63,948 bases of DNA, from positions 1 to 63,948 of the forward strand of contig JAFRKV010000009.1 of assembly GCA_017431515.1 (NCBI GenBank), written 5' to 3'. This DNA comes from Lachnospiraceae bacterium (GTDB lineage: Bacteria > Bacillota > Clostridia > Lachnospirales > Lachnospiraceae). The position numbers and the translations under genes are program-made. This document shows positions 18,903-27,469 of this stretch, piece by piece; positions within the stretch are counted from its first letter, which is position 1, and each line of letters starts with the position of its first letter. The notes beneath the pieces are model-generated. The model was not told where the DNA came from. It did no database searches and saw nothing but the letters and a program-made list of their open reading frames with translations.

Positions 18903-19271
18903 ATGGCACGTATTGCAGGTGTAGATTTACCGAGGGACAAAAGAGTAGAGATTGGTCTTACCTATATCTACGGGATCGGACGCGCAAGCAGCAATCGTAT
19001 TCTTGCTGCAGCAGGCGTGAATCCGGATGTGCGTTGCAAGGATCTGACGGACGAAGAAGTCAAAAAGATCAGCAGCGTGATTGATGCATCCCAGACCGTG
19101 GAAGGTGATCTTCGACGTGAAATCGCGCTGAATATCAAGCGGCTTCAGGAAATCGGCTGCTATCGCGGGATCCGTCACCGGAAAGGATTGCCCGTTCGCG
19201 GACAGAAGACCAAAACTAACGCTCGCACGCGTAAAGGCCCGAAGAGAACGGTAGCTAATAAGAAAAAATAA
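18903..19271 (+). CDS. rpsM: 30S ribosomal protein S13
   Basis: 122-residue uS13 of the 30S head, with bridges to the 50[35 protein letters not shown] and the basic tail [17 protein letters not shown] are diagnostic. GGAGGTG lies upstream of the ATG. Confidence 0.97.
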   Translation: MARIAGVDLPRDKRVEIGLTYIYGIGRASSNRILAAAGVNPDVRCKDLTDEEVKKISSVIDASQTVEGDLRREIALNIKRLQEIGCYRGIRHRKGLPVRGQKTKTNARTRKGPKRTVANKKK

Positions 19272-19460
19272 AGCACTTAGTGAAAACAAACGCAGTGCAG
19301 TTTGAACTTAGTGCGCATTTTGTTCTGTGAGATTAGCGAGGCTGAAAGCATCTTAACGAGATCAAGACGAATGTCGCAGATCGAGTTTGATGCGAAGCCG
19401 TTCTGCGAGATTAGTGAGAGGGAGGCGTAGACGAACCTCGAACCTAACGAGCAGAACTTC
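19272..19460 (+). repeat. Superoperon intergenic repeat, copy 3 (rpsM-rpsK gap)
   Basis: The 216-base gap has no gene. It starts GCACTTAGTG...CAGTGC, then carries GTTCTGTGAGATTAGCGAGG (19322), identical to 20 bases of copy 1. A second related unit, GTTCTGCGAGATTAGTGAG, is at 19400, closing with ACGAGCAGAACTTC at 19449. So copy 3 is a partial internal duplication of the GTTCTG...CAGAAC module. Confidence 0.75.
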
Positions 19461-19487
19461 ATATTATTTTTCAGAAAGGATCAAAAA

Positions 19488-19883
19488 ATGGCTGGTAAAC
19501 AGGTAAAAAAGACGACAAAGAAACGTGTCAAGAAAAATGTCGAGCATGGCCAGGCACACATTCAGTCCTCTTTCAATAACACAATCGTGACGATTACCGA
19601 TGCACAGGGGAATGCGCTTTCCTGGGCGAGTGCAGGCGGTCTTGGTTTCAGAGGATCCAGAAAATCGACTCCTTATGCTGCGCAGATGGCAGCAGAAACT
19701 GCAACAAAAGCAGCGCTTGTACACGGATTGAAGACGGTGGATGTCATGGTAAAGGGACCCGGATCGGGAAGAGAAGCAGCGATCCGCGCGCTTCAGGCAA
19801 ATGGTCTGGAAGTGCTTTCCATTCGTGACGTGACGCCGGTACCGCATAACGGGTGCCGTCCGCCGAAGAGACGTAGGGTTTAA
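19488..19883 (+). CDS. rpsK: 30S ribosomal protein S11
   Basis: 131-residue uS11 lining the mRNA exit/E site. It reads [40 protein letters not shown] and the C-terminal [27 protein letters not shown] precedes the ATG. Confidence 0.97.
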   Translation: MAGKQVKKTTKKRVKKNVEHGQAHIQSSFNNTIVTITDAQGNALSWASAGGLGFRGSRKSTPYAAQMAAETATKAALVHGLKTVDVMVKGPGSGREAAIRALQANGLEVLSIRDVTPVPHNGCRPPKRRRV

Positions 19884-19899
19884 TTAGGAGGAGATTGTC

Positions 19900-20493
19900 A
19901 TGGCAGTAAATAAAGTACCGGTATTAAAGAGATGCAGATCTCTTGGTCTTGAGCCGAGTTTCCTCGGTTATGATAAGAAGTCCAGGAGACAGCTTGTAAG
20001 AAGCAACCGTAAGGTTTCGGAATACGGACTTCAGCTGCGTGAAAAGCAGAAAGCGAAGTTCATCTATGGTGTTTTGGAGAAGCCTTTCCATAATTACTAT
20101 GAGAAAGCGGATATGATGAAAGGCATGACCGGCGCCAATCTTATGACGATGCTGGAATCCAGACTGGATAACGTGGTTTTCCGTCTCGGTTTCGCAAGAA
20201 CCCGCAGAGAAGCGCGTCAGATCGTGGATCATAAGTTCATTCTGGTAAACGGAAAACGTGTGAACATTCCGTCCTATCTGATAAAAGCAGGTGACGTGAT
20301 CTCCATTGACGAGAAGCACAAGAGCGGACAGAGAATGAAAGATGTCAGGGAAATCACAGCCGGCAGACTTGTGCCGGAATGGCTGGAGGTTGATCCTGAG
20401 AAACTGGAAGGAACAGTAAAGGAGCTTCCGACCAGAGACATGATCGATGTTCCTGTTGACGAGATGCTGATCGTCGAGTTGTACTCCAAGTAA
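19900..20493 (+). CDS. rpsD: 30S ribosomal protein S4
   Basis: 197-residue uS4, primary 16S binder. The S4 RNA-binding domain is at MTMLESRLDNVVFRLGFART with RREARQIVDHKFILVNG. The N-terminal zinc cysteines of some Gram-positive S4 proteins are not complete (one Cys in VLKRCRSLGLEP). S4 can repress the alpha operon in other bacteria. Shine-Dalgarno AGGAGGAG. Confidence 0.96.
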   Translation: MAVNKVPVLKRCRSLGLEPSFLGYDKKSRRQLVRSNRKVSEYGLQLREKQKAKFIYGVLEKPFHNYYEKADMMKGMTGANLMTMLESRLDNVVFRLGFARTRREARQIVDHKFILVNGKRVNIPSYLIKAGDVISIDEKHKSGQRMKDVREITAGRLVPEWLEVDPEKLEGTVKELPTRDMIDVPVDEMLIVELYSK

Positions 20494-20539
20494 TGATTTC
20501 TGATGTTATTAAGAGACAACAGACGGAGGGAGGATTTGA

Positions 20540-21502
20540 ATGTTCGATTTCGAAAAACCCAATATTGAGATCGTTGAAATTTCAGAGGACAAGAAATACG
20601 GAAGATTTGTGGTAGAGCCGCTCGAGAGAGGATACGGCACCACGCTCGGCAACTCGCTTCGCAGGATCATGCTTTCGTCCCTTCCGGGATCGTCGGTGAG
20701 CCAGGTGAAGATTGACGGGATCCTGCATGAATTCAGCTCGATTCCGGGTGTGAAGGAGGATGTCATTGAGATCATCCTGAACATCAAGAATCTGGCTATC
20801 AAAAACAACAGTTCCGACGATGAGCCGAAGACAGCGTATATCGAGTTTGAATGCGAAGGGACAGTGACTGCAGCCGATATCCAGATCGATCAGGATATTG
20901 AGATCATGAATCCGGAGCTTGAGATCGCGCACTTAAACGGCGGTCCGGACAGTAAGCTGTTTATGGAGCTGACGATTACAAACGGCAGAGGCTATGTCAG
21001 CGCCGAGAAGAATAAGGATGAGAGCACCCCGATTGGTGTCATTGCGGTAGATTCCGTCTATACTCCGGTGGAGCGCGTCAATCTTTCCATTGAGAATACC
21101 CGTGTCGGACAGATGACGGATTATGACAAGCTGACGCTGGATGTGTACACGAACGGCACGCTGGCGCCCGACGAGGCGGTTTCTCTGGCTGCGAAGGTGC
21201 TGTCTGAGCATCTTTCCCTGTTCATTAATCTTTCGGACACCGCACAGTCTGCGGAAGTCATGATCGAGCCGCAGAATGTGGCGCAGGAAACAGTTCTTCA
21301 GATGAACATTGATGAACTGGAATTATCCGTCAGATCTTACAACTGCCTGAAGAGAGCAGGGATCAATACGGTAGAGGAGCTTTGCAACAAGACGCCGGAA
21401 GACATGATGAAGGTACGGAATCTCGGACGCAAGTCCTTAGAGGAAGTGCTGGCAAAGCTGAAAGAACTCGGGTTACAGCTCAGCCCGCGTGAGGAAGTTT
21501 AA
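20540..21502 (+). CDS. rpoA: RNA polymerase alpha subunit
   Basis: 320 residues. The N-terminal dimerisation/assembly domain carries [20 protein letters not shown] and ILLSSLPG-like [18 protein letters not shown]. After an acidic linker the C-terminal domain ([20 protein letters not shown] onward, [16 protein letters not shown]) binds UP elements and activators. Usual length for a Firmicute alpha subunit. Confidence 0.97.
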   Translation: MFDFEKPNIEIVEISEDKKYGRFVVEPLERGYGTTLGNSLRRIMLSSLPGSSVSQVKIDGILHEFSSIPGVKEDVIEIILNIKNLAIKNNSSDDEPKTAYIEFECEGTVTAADIQIDQDIEIMNPELEIAHLNGGPDSKLFMELTITNGRGYVSAEKNKDESTPIGVIAVDSVYTPVERVNLSIENTRVGQMTDYDKLTLDVYTNGTLAPDEAVSLAAKVLSEHLSLFINLSDTAQSAEVMIEPQNVAQETVLQMNIDELELSVRSYNCLKRAGINTVEELCNKTPEDMMKVRNLGRKSLEEVLAKLKELGLQLSPREEV

Positions 21503-21550
21503 CAGAAAAGCCAATCCGGTAAGCCCGAAGAGCACGGAAGGAGGAAAAAC

Positions 21551-22087
21551 ATGGCAAAGTACAGAAAGCTCGGAAGAACGTCCGCTCAGAGAAAGGCGCT
21601 TCTTCGCAATCAGGTAACGGCGCTCATCAATCACGGCAAGATCGTGACGACTGAGGCAAAGGCAAAAGAGATCCGCAAGACGGCAGAGAAGCTGATCGCG
21701 CTTGCAGTCAAGGAAAAAGACAATTTCGAAGAAGTTACCGTAACGGCAAAAGTGCCGCGCAAGGACAAGGACGGCAAAAGGATCAAAGAAGTGGTGGATG
21801 GCAAGAAAGTCACCCAGTATGATCAGGTCGAGAAGAAGATCAAGAAGGATAAGCCTTCCCGTCTGCATGCAAGACGTGAAATGCTGAGAGTCCTTTATCC
21901 GGTAACGGAGGTTCCGACAGAACTGGCCGGAAAGAAGAAAAATACGAAGAAGGTGGATCTGCCTGCAAAGCTGTTTGATGAGATCGCTCCGAAGTATGCA
22001 AACAGAAACGGCGGCTATACCCGTATCGTAAAGATCGGACCGCGTAAAGGCGACGGCGCAATGGAAGTGCTGATCGAGCTGGTATAA
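21551..22087 (+). CDS. rplQ: 50S ribosomal protein L17, long form
   Basis: 178-residue bL17, last gene of the superoperon. The N-terminal [20 protein letters not shown] with the [20 protein letters not shown] block and the C-terminal [20 protein letters not shown] are standard. It is about 55 residues longer than the usual 113-130: charged inserts lie near residues 56-100 ([18 protein letters not shown]) and 118-140 ([18 protein letters not shown]). Similar long L17 proteins occur in Lachnospiraceae. The stop codon lies in an AGCTGG/CCAGCT inverted repeat. Confidence 0.95.
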   Translation: MAKYRKLGRTSAQRKALLRNQVTALINHGKIVTTEAKAKEIRKTAEKLIALAVKEKDNFEEVTVTAKVPRKDKDGKRIKEVVDGKKVTQYDQVEKKIKKDKPSRLHARREMLRVLYPVTEVPTELAGKKKNTKKVDLPAKLFDEIAPKYANRNGGYTRIVKIGPRKGDGAMEVLIELV

Positions 22088-22099
22088 ACCAGCTGCTTC

Positions 22100-22876
22100 T
22101 TAAAGGGATCCGTTCTTTTCAAGAAAAGCAAGATTCTCAAGATACATCTCCCGGATGACGTTTTGAACGTCGCCCGGGAGTTTTTTTCGTGTTTCGGGAG
22201 TGAGACCGGCGGTCTCAACAGGCGTCCCGTAGCGCAGGACAATGTGGGTACGGTAAAGGATCGGGAGGTGATCTTCAAATACGCTCTTGCTGTAGGTGAT
22301 CGCCATGGGAATGATGGGACACCCGGTTTTTTCAGCCGGCTTAAAGCTCCCGGCATGGAAGGACTGTACGGGTTCCTCTGTTTTATTCCGTGTGCCTTCC
22401 GGATAAATACAGATGGAAATGCCCTGCTTGAGGTACTCGATGGAGGTCAGGATCACCTGCAGACTCTGTTTGAGGTTTTCTCGCTTCATAAAGAGGCAAT
22501 ACAGCCGCTTCATCCAGATGGAGATCACAGGGAGCTTGGCGATGCTTTCTTTTGCGATGTAGCCTGTCGGCGTCGGAACCTGTGCGTAGGAGACGATGAT
22601 ATCGAAGATGCTGCGATGGTTTCCGACATAAAAAACCGGCCGGTCGGTGGGGATGTTCTCGTTTCCGAGGACGGTGATCTTCTGTCCGCCGAGAAACAGG
22701 ACGGTGCGAAAGCCCCATTGGACAAAACGCAGGCTCATGAGGTCACCCTTTTTCTTGTCGGCTTTTCGCACAAAATAGGTAAAGGGGAGCATAAAGAAAC
22801 TGAGAATGCAGAAGAAAACAACATATGAGATAGCAATGATGGTAAAAAACATAGTCACAAGATTCCTTTCCAGCAC
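22100..22876 (-). CDS. plsC: 1-acyl-sn-glycerol-3-phosphate acyltransferase
   Basis: 258-residue membrane-bound enzyme making phosphatidic acid from lysophosphatidic acid. An N-terminal hydrophobic segment (FFTIIAISYVVFFCILSFFM) anchors it. The acyltransferase motifs are NHRSIFD (HxxxxD, about residue 82) and YPEGTRNKTEEP (about 155). It is convergent with the ribosomal superoperon, and its C-terminal codons double as that operon's terminator, which constrains the sequence there. Confidence 0.92.
   Translation of the reverse strand: MLERNLVTMFFTIIAISYVVFFCILSFFMLPFTYFVRKADKKKGDLMSLRFVQWGFRTVLFLGGQKITVLGNENIPTDRPVFYVGNHRSIFDIIVSYAQVPTPTGYIAKESIAKLPVISIWMKRLYCLFMKRENLKQSLQVILTSIEYLKQGISICIYPEGTRNKTEEPVQSFHAGSFKPAEKTGCPIIPMAITYSKSVFEDHLPILYRTHIVLRYGTPVETAGLTPETRKKLPGDVQNVIREMYLENLAFLEKNGSL
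22148..22187 (+). terminator. Terminator of the ribosomal superoperon, inside plsC
   Basis: CTCCCGG-at-GACG, loop TTTTGAA, CGTC-gc-CCGGGAG, then seven T. It is an 11-bp GC-rich intrinsic terminator on the plus strand, lying wholly within the 3' coding part of the convergent plsC gene. Confidence 0.85.
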
Positions 22877-22961
22877 ATTATATCATAGCCCTTCGTGCAG
22901 TTGCAATTGCATAGATGTTGTGGAAAAGAAACAAAGATTTCAAAGATATAGTAGATTTTTC

Positions 22962-22990
22962 TTGACAATGTGCCCTGCTTGTGATATCTT
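22962..22990 (+). promoter_or_regulatory. Sigma-A promoter of veg
   Basis: TTGACA, 17-base spacer, TATCTT. Transcription would begin near 22997, about 37 bases before the veg ATG. Confidence 0.7.
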
Positions 22991-23033
22991 TTAAACGTAG
23001 TTTTTGATTTGATAGCCGAGGAGGGCAGTGAAA

Positions 23034-23276
23034 ATGGAGCAGAAAGAGATCGATAAGATCAGAGCGTCAATCCTTCAGCAGTGCGGAAGTAAGGTCATGA
23101 TCCAGCTGGATCGGGGACGGAACAAGATCGACATTCAATCCGGCGTGATCCAAAATGCTTACCCGAGTGTATTTACGATTCTTGTCAATGACAAGAATGA
23201 GAATAATCCACCGCAGCTGCTTTCCTTTAGTTATAAGGATGTGGTTACAAGAGACATCCGCATGAAGCTCTGCTAA
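23034..23276 (+). CDS. veg: Veg family protein
   Basis: 80-residue small protein of the Veg family (DUF1021). The conserved core includes GVIQNAYPSVFTILVNDKN and LLSFSYKDVVTRDI. In Bacillus subtilis Veg promotes biofilm matrix expression by counteracting SinR; the clostridial role is unknown. ATG was chosen because GAGGAGGG lies 8 bases upstream; an in-frame GTG two codons earlier is only 2 bases from it. A terminator follows. Confidence 0.85.
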   Translation: MEQKEIDKIRASILQQCGSKVMIQLDRGRNKIDIQSGVIQNAYPSVFTILVNDKNENNPPQLLSFSYKDVVTRDIRMKLC

Positions 23277-23296
23277 GATCTTTTGTGAAACAACAT

Positions 23297-23333
23297 GGGG
23301 CTGCCACACTGTAAAGTGCGACAGCCCTTTCCT
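23297..23333 (+). terminator. Terminator-like hairpin after veg
   Basis: GGGCTG pairs with CAGCCC and an inner CACT with AGTG; TTTCCTC follows, a weak T-run. It ends about 10 bases before the next start codon, so it may also act on that gene. Confidence 0.65.
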
Positions 23334-23343
23334 CATTAAAACA

Positions 23344-24843
23344 ATGAAAAACCTGTATCAGGCCCTGAAAAATAAAAAAAAGTGCGTGTTGGCGGCAGTT
23401 CTCGGACTGGCGCTGTTTGGCGTTGATCCGTCACAGATCCCGGCTGCAACGGCCGGCGCGGCGGAAGCTGCCACCGCAGCTGCAGCGGCTGCGGAGAGCG
23501 CATCAGGCACAGATGGCGCTGCTGCATCCGACAGCAGTACATCCGGACAGGCGTCCTCTGATCAAAACACTTCCCAGAGCGCGACGGATGCGTCGTCCGG
23601 TTCCTCTGAGACAACGGGCAATACGACGAATAACACGTCGAATGCTTCCACCGGGACCACATCATCCGGTACCAGCAGTTCGACTTCTGCTTCCAACAAG
23701 ATCATATCGGATGCAAACGCCAAGAAAAATCAGGCGGAGCAGAATCTGAACGCGGTCAATAATGAGATTTCCGGCATACAGGGAAAGCAGAACCAGCTGC
23801 AGAGTGAAATGAATGAGCTGGATGCGGAGCTTTCCGACCTGCTGGTCAATATCGCGATCCTCGAAGATGAGATCGTGCAGACCGAAGCGGAGCTGCAGCA
23901 GGTCACCGAAGATCTTAGTGAAGCGGAGGCAAAGGAAGCAAAAGAATACGCTGATATGAAAAAGCGTATTCAGTATATGTATGAAAACAGTGACGGCGCA
24001 TTATGGGATGCACTTCTGGGATCGGACAGTTTTTCCGATTTTCTGAATCGGATCGAATATGTGGATGCCATGTATTCCTATGACCGGAATCTGCTGACAG
24101 AGTACCAGCAAACGGTGGCGGAGGTGACAGACCTGCGGGAAGCTTTGCTGGATACCCAGGATGAGCTGGAAGAGATCATGACGGAGTACGAGGCGGAGCA
24201 GGCGGCGCTGGAGGATGCGATCGCGCGCAAGCGTAAAGAGTCGGCAGACTTCGATGTAAAACTTGCAAACGCGCAGGCACTGGCGCAGGCATATGCGCAG
24301 ACCATCGCGGAGCAGAACGCCATCATCAAAGAGGAACAGCGTAAGCAGGAAGAAGAGCGGAAGCGGAAAGAAGCGGAGGAAAAGGCCAGAGCTGAGGCGG
24401 CTGCCAGAGCGGCTTCATCCGGTTCGTCCTCCGGCAGTTCCAGCAGCGCGAATACTTCCTCTGTCAGTGGGGAAACCATGAATCCTTCGTATAAAACCGG
24501 TGTCAGCGGCTCGGATGTCGTGAATTATGCCATGCAGTTTGTCGGTAATCCTTATGTCTTCGGCGGAACGAGCCTTACGGACGGATGTGACTGCTCCGGT
24601 TATACCCAGAGCGTGTTTGCGCATTTCGGGATCAATCTGCCGCGTTCATCGGGATCACAGGCCACTGTCGGTTCGCCGGTTTCTTATGATGCGGCACAGC
24701 CGGGGGATCTGGTCTGTTATGTGGGACATGTGGGGATCTATATCGGCGGAGGCCAGATCGTCAACGCCAGCACACCCCGTACCGGCATCAAAACACAGTC
24801 AGCAACGTATCGACCGATCACAACCATTCGGAGGGTATTATGA
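23344..24843 (+). CDS. Secreted NlpC/P60 peptidoglycan endopeptidase with coiled coil (PcsB/CwlO-like)
   Basis: 499 residues. Signal peptide at about 1-37 (KNKKK then VLAAVLGLALFG); Ala/Ser/Thr-rich low-complexity linker to about 118; long coiled coil about 120-345 (repeated ELDAELSDLL-like heptads, then an EEERKRKEAEEKARAEAAAR stretch); Ser/Gly linker; NlpC/P60 domain about 385-499 with catalytic Cys in CDCSGY (about 418) and His in GHVGIYIGG. The architecture matches FtsEX-controlled wall hydrolases such as PcsB and CwlO, which cleave peptide crosslinks in growth or division. No Shine-Dalgarno precedes the ATG, and a terminator-like hairpin lies just upstream. The end overlaps the next ATG by 4 bases. 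Confidence 0.85.
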   Translation: MKNLYQALKNKKKCVLAAVLGLALFGVDPSQIPAATAGAAEAATAAAAAAESASGTDGAAASDSSTSGQASSDQNTSQSATDASSGSSETTGNTTNNTSNASTGTTSSGTSSSTSASNKIISDANAKKNQAEQNLNAVNNEISGIQGKQNQLQSEMNELDAELSDLLVNIAILEDEIVQTEAELQQVTEDLSEAEAKEAKEYADMKKRIQYMYENSDGALWDALLGSDSFSDFLNRIEYVDAMYSYDRNLLTEYQQTVAEVTDLREALLDTQDELEEIMTEYEAEQAALEDAIARKRKESADFDVKLANAQALAQAYAQTIAEQNAIIKEEQRKQEEERKRKEAEEKARAEAAARAASSGSSSGSSSSANTSSVSGETMNPSYKTGVSGSDVVNYAMQFVGNPYVFGGTSLTDGCDCSGYTQSVFAHFGINLPRSSGSQATVGSPVSYDAAQPGDLVCYVGHVGIYIGGGQIVNASTPRTGIKTQSATYRPITTIRRVL

Positions 24844-25493
24844 AAAAAGGCAGAATTGTTCTGACAGTCATCCTTGTGGCGGCTGCGCTGGTCGTGCTTT
24901 TTTTGATCGCGGTCTTTCATGACGATCATAAGGAAGAGCTGATTTATAACCAAAGCCTGGATCTGGTGGCGGTCACTGTGGAAGGAGAGGATCTGACGCT
25001 TTATGATCTGGCGTTCTATATTGCCTATGAAGAGGGACAGGTGAATGAGCAGGCCATGATCTATAATCCGGATGATCCGCAGGCGTATTGGAATATCCAT
25101 ACCAACGGAGAGTTTTTAAGGGTTACCGCGCGGGATACGGCGGTGGACATGATGATCCACGATTACGTATACGCCCGTGATGCGGCAGAAGACGGGATGT
25201 CGTTGAGTAAAGAAGAGGAAAAGGCCTGTGACAGCAGCGCAGAGGACTTTTGGAACGATCTGACAGAGGAACAGAGGGAAGCACTTGGAATTCCCATAGA
25301 CGAGGTGTATACTGTGTGCAGACAGATCGGCCTTGCGGAGAAATGGACAGAGCATCTGCATGAGACCGAAGGGAGGGATCTCGCCTCCTATCAGGTCGGC
25401 GGCAAGGCATGGGAAGAACAGCGTGACAATATGGATATCGTATACCATAATGATGTGCTGGACCGGATTGAAATGGGAACGATCACGCTGTAG
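24840..25493 (+). CDS. Membrane-anchored SurA/PrsA-N-like protein, no PPIase domain
   Basis: 217 residues. One N-terminal membrane anchor (VILVAAALVVLFLIAVF) followed by an extracytoplasmic region starting VAVTVEGEDLTLYDLAFYIA and DTAVDMMIHDYVYARDAAED. That arrangement resembles the N-terminal chaperone part of SurA/PrsA-type foldases, where a strand is followed by helices and a paired C-terminal helix, but the parvulin domain is missing. The ATG overlaps the end of the endopeptidase gene (ATGA), so the pair is probably translated together and may act together at the cell surface. The family assignment is tentative. Confidence 0.55.
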   Translation: MKKGRIVLTVILVAAALVVLFLIAVFHDDHKEELIYNQSLDLVAVTVEGEDLTLYDLAFYIAYEEGQVNEQAMIYNPDDPQAYWNIHTNGEFLRVTARDTAVDMMIHDYVYARDAAEDGMSLSKEEEKACDSSAEDFWNDLTEEQREALGIPIDEVYTVCRQIGLAEKWTEHLHETEGRDLASYQVGGKAWEEQRDNMDIVYHNDVLDRIEMGTITL

Positions 25494-25508
25494 GAAAGGC
25501 AGCAGACA

Positions 25509-26384
25509 ATGGCAAGTAAACTCGGCAGAAATGACCCCTGTTGGTGCGGAAGCGGGAGAAAATACAAAACCTGCCACATGGCATTCGATGAAAAAATCGA
25601 GGATTTCCGCAGAAAAGGCGCGAAAGTGCCCGGCCACGAGCTTTTGAAGACGCCGGAACAGATCGCCGGCATTAAAGAAAGCGCGAAGATCAATATCGCG
25701 GTGCTGGATTACATCGCCGATCATATTGAGATCGGGATGTCCACCGAAGCGATTGACCGTATGGTATACGAGCAGACGACGGTCATGGGCGGGATTCCGG
25801 CGCCGCTTCACTACAAGGATTACCCGAAGAGCGTCTGCACTTCCGTCAATGAACAGGTCTGCCACGGGATTCCTGCCGAAGACATCCTGCTGCAGGACGG
25901 CGATATCGTCAATGTGGACTGTTCCACGATCTTAAACGGGTATTTTTCGGATTCTTCCCGCATGTTTATGCTTGGAAACGTCAGCGAGGAAAAGAAGCGC
26001 CTCGTCCGGGTGACGAAGGAATGCATGGAAAAAGGCTTTGAGGCCGTGAAACCATGGGGATTTCTGGGCGATATGGGACAGGCTGTGCACGATCATGCTT
26101 TTGCGAACGGCTATACGGTGGTGCGCGAGATCGGCGGACATGGCGTGGGGCTGGAGTTTCATGAAGAGCCCTGGGTCGGTTACAACAGCAAGAAAGGGAC
26201 GGAGATGCTGCTTGTCCCGGGGTTGATGTTTACGATTGAACCGATGGTGAACATGGGACGGGTTGAGATCTATATTGATGACTCGAACGGCTGGACTGCC
26301 TATACCGAGGATGGCAAGCCCTCTGCCCAGTGGGAGATCCAGGTGCTTGTGACGGAAGATGGTGCGGAAATCATCTCCTATTAG
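25509..26384 (+). CDS. Methionine aminopeptidase with N-terminal SEC-C zinc motif
   Basis: 291 residues. The first 25 residues hold a SEC-C motif (GRNDPCWCGSGRKYKTCH), the zinc knuckle known from SecA, thought to aid ribosome or nascent-chain binding. The catalytic part keeps all ligands: VDCSTILNGYFSDSSRMF, GGHGVGLEFHEEP, TIEPMVN and QWEIQVLV. It is a paralogue of the superoperon map gene at 17523. It lies between a SurA-like protein and a lipoprotein gene with short gaps, so it may share their transcript. Confidence 0.92.
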   Translation: MASKLGRNDPCWCGSGRKYKTCHMAFDEKIEDFRRKGAKVPGHELLKTPEQIAGIKESAKINIAVLDYIADHIEIGMSTEAIDRMVYEQTTVMGGIPAPLHYKDYPKSVCTSVNEQVCHGIPAEDILLQDGDIVNVDCSTILNGYFSDSSRMFMLGNVSEEKKRLVRVTKECMEKGFEAVKPWGFLGDMGQAVHDHAFANGYTVVREIGGHGVGLEFHEEPWVGYNSKKGTEMLLVPGLMFTIEPMVNMGRVEIYIDDSNGWTAYTEDGKPSAQWEIQVLVTEDGAEIISY

Positions 26385-26397
26385 GACGGGCCACGAG

Positions 26398-27456
26398 ATG
26401 CGAAAAAAACAATCGATTCGTTTGCTGCCGTGGGTGACGGCATTTTTTGTCCTCACAGGCTGCGGGAATCTTCAGGGAAACGAAGAAGAGATTGCCGCCA
26501 CAGAAAAAGCTGCGCCGTCAGCGGTGGAGATCAGCATGGATCAGCCGGAGGCCTCTTTGCCTGCGCAAACGCAGCAGAACCCTTATCCGGCTGCGGAGAA
26601 AAAGACCGTGCGTATCTTTCTGCCGGATAGAAGCGAACTCCGGTTTCGCATGGACGGAGAGTATCTGGAGGAACAGTTTGAAAATGCAGGATTTGAGGCG
26701 GTGATCTATGATGCCGGGCTCGACCCGCAGAAGCAGGCATCGGCGTTGAAAAGCGCGTGCGACCTTCCGACCGATCTTTGTGTCCTCGTGCCGCTTGATG
26801 AGCGGGAAGTGAGGGAAGCCGTATGGGAGATCGGAGAAAGCGAGATACCTCTGGTGATCTATGACCAACCGCTTACCAATATGGGAGCGGCTGCTTTTTT
26901 TGTCGGTTTCCGGGACAGTGACGTGGAAAAGGCGCTTGAAGAGGCGGAATTGTTGGAAGAAGCGCATCAATTGGAACTCCTGGAGCAGGAAGTGCAGTTG
27001 ACCGGAGACGAAGAGGGGATGCAGGATGCCCCGGAGGAGAAGGAACTGACGGAAGATACAAAGCAGGAAGAGGAAGTTTTGGAAACGGAGACTGCGGAAG
27101 ATCTGATTCCGCCGCTTTTGGGAGAGGATCCGGAGACAGATACGATGCTTCTTCGGGAGCTTACCGACGGGGACCGACAGGCACTGGTGTATCGTGACAT
27201 CTCTGAGGAGGGGATTGTGGTATTGGACCTTGGCCTCAATCTTCTGCGCGGGGTCACTCCGGATGCAGGGTTAATCCCTGCTTCCGGCTGGGGATTTCCT
27301 TGTGAGTATCTGGACGGAGAAGAAGGAGTCCGTCCTGCTGCATTTTATCTGCAGCCTGTGCTGATCACAACAGAGAATACGGAAGAAAAGCTGGTGGTTC
27401 CGGGCTATTATGTGATGGGATCGGATGGATATCTGCAGCCGAGAACGGCAGAGTAA
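26398..27456 (+). CDS. Lipoprotein with half of a sugar-binding-protein fold
   Basis: 352 residues. Signal with lipobox VLTGC; Cys22 would be lipidated. Residues of about 60-180 resemble the N-terminal lobe of periplasmic sugar-binding proteins of the xylose/ribose type (EEQFENAGFEAVIYDAGLDP, LCVLVPLDEREVREAVWEI, IPLVIYDQPLTN, FFVGFRDSDVEKALEEA). A strongly acidic Glu-rich segment then replaces the usual second lobe, and the C-terminal 130 residues match nothing I recognise. Ligand binding as in a transporter is therefore doubtful. ATG chosen directly before MRKKQSIRLL; a weak Shine-Dalgarno. It may be a sensor or an envelope protein. Confidence 0.6.
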   Translation: MRKKQSIRLLPWVTAFFVLTGCGNLQGNEEEIAATEKAAPSAVEISMDQPEASLPAQTQQNPYPAAEKKTVRIFLPDRSELRFRMDGEYLEEQFENAGFEAVIYDAGLDPQKQASALKSACDLPTDLCVLVPLDEREVREAVWEIGESEIPLVIYDQPLTNMGAAAFFVGFRDSDVEKALEEAELLEEAHQLELLEQEVQLTGDEEGMQDAPEEKELTEDTKQEEEVLETETAEDLIPPLLGEDPETDTMLLRELTDGDRQALVYRDISEEGIVVLDLGLNLLRGVTPDAGLIPASGWGFPCEYLDGEEGVRPAAFYLQPVLITTENTEEKLVVPGYYVMGSDGYLQPRTAE

Positions 27457-27469
27457 AGGAGGAGAACGG

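Noticed and set aside
22078-22095. AGCTGG/CCAGCT inverted repeat at the rplQ stop as the operon terminator
   Set aside because: No T-run follows on either strand; the real terminator signal is at 22148-22187.
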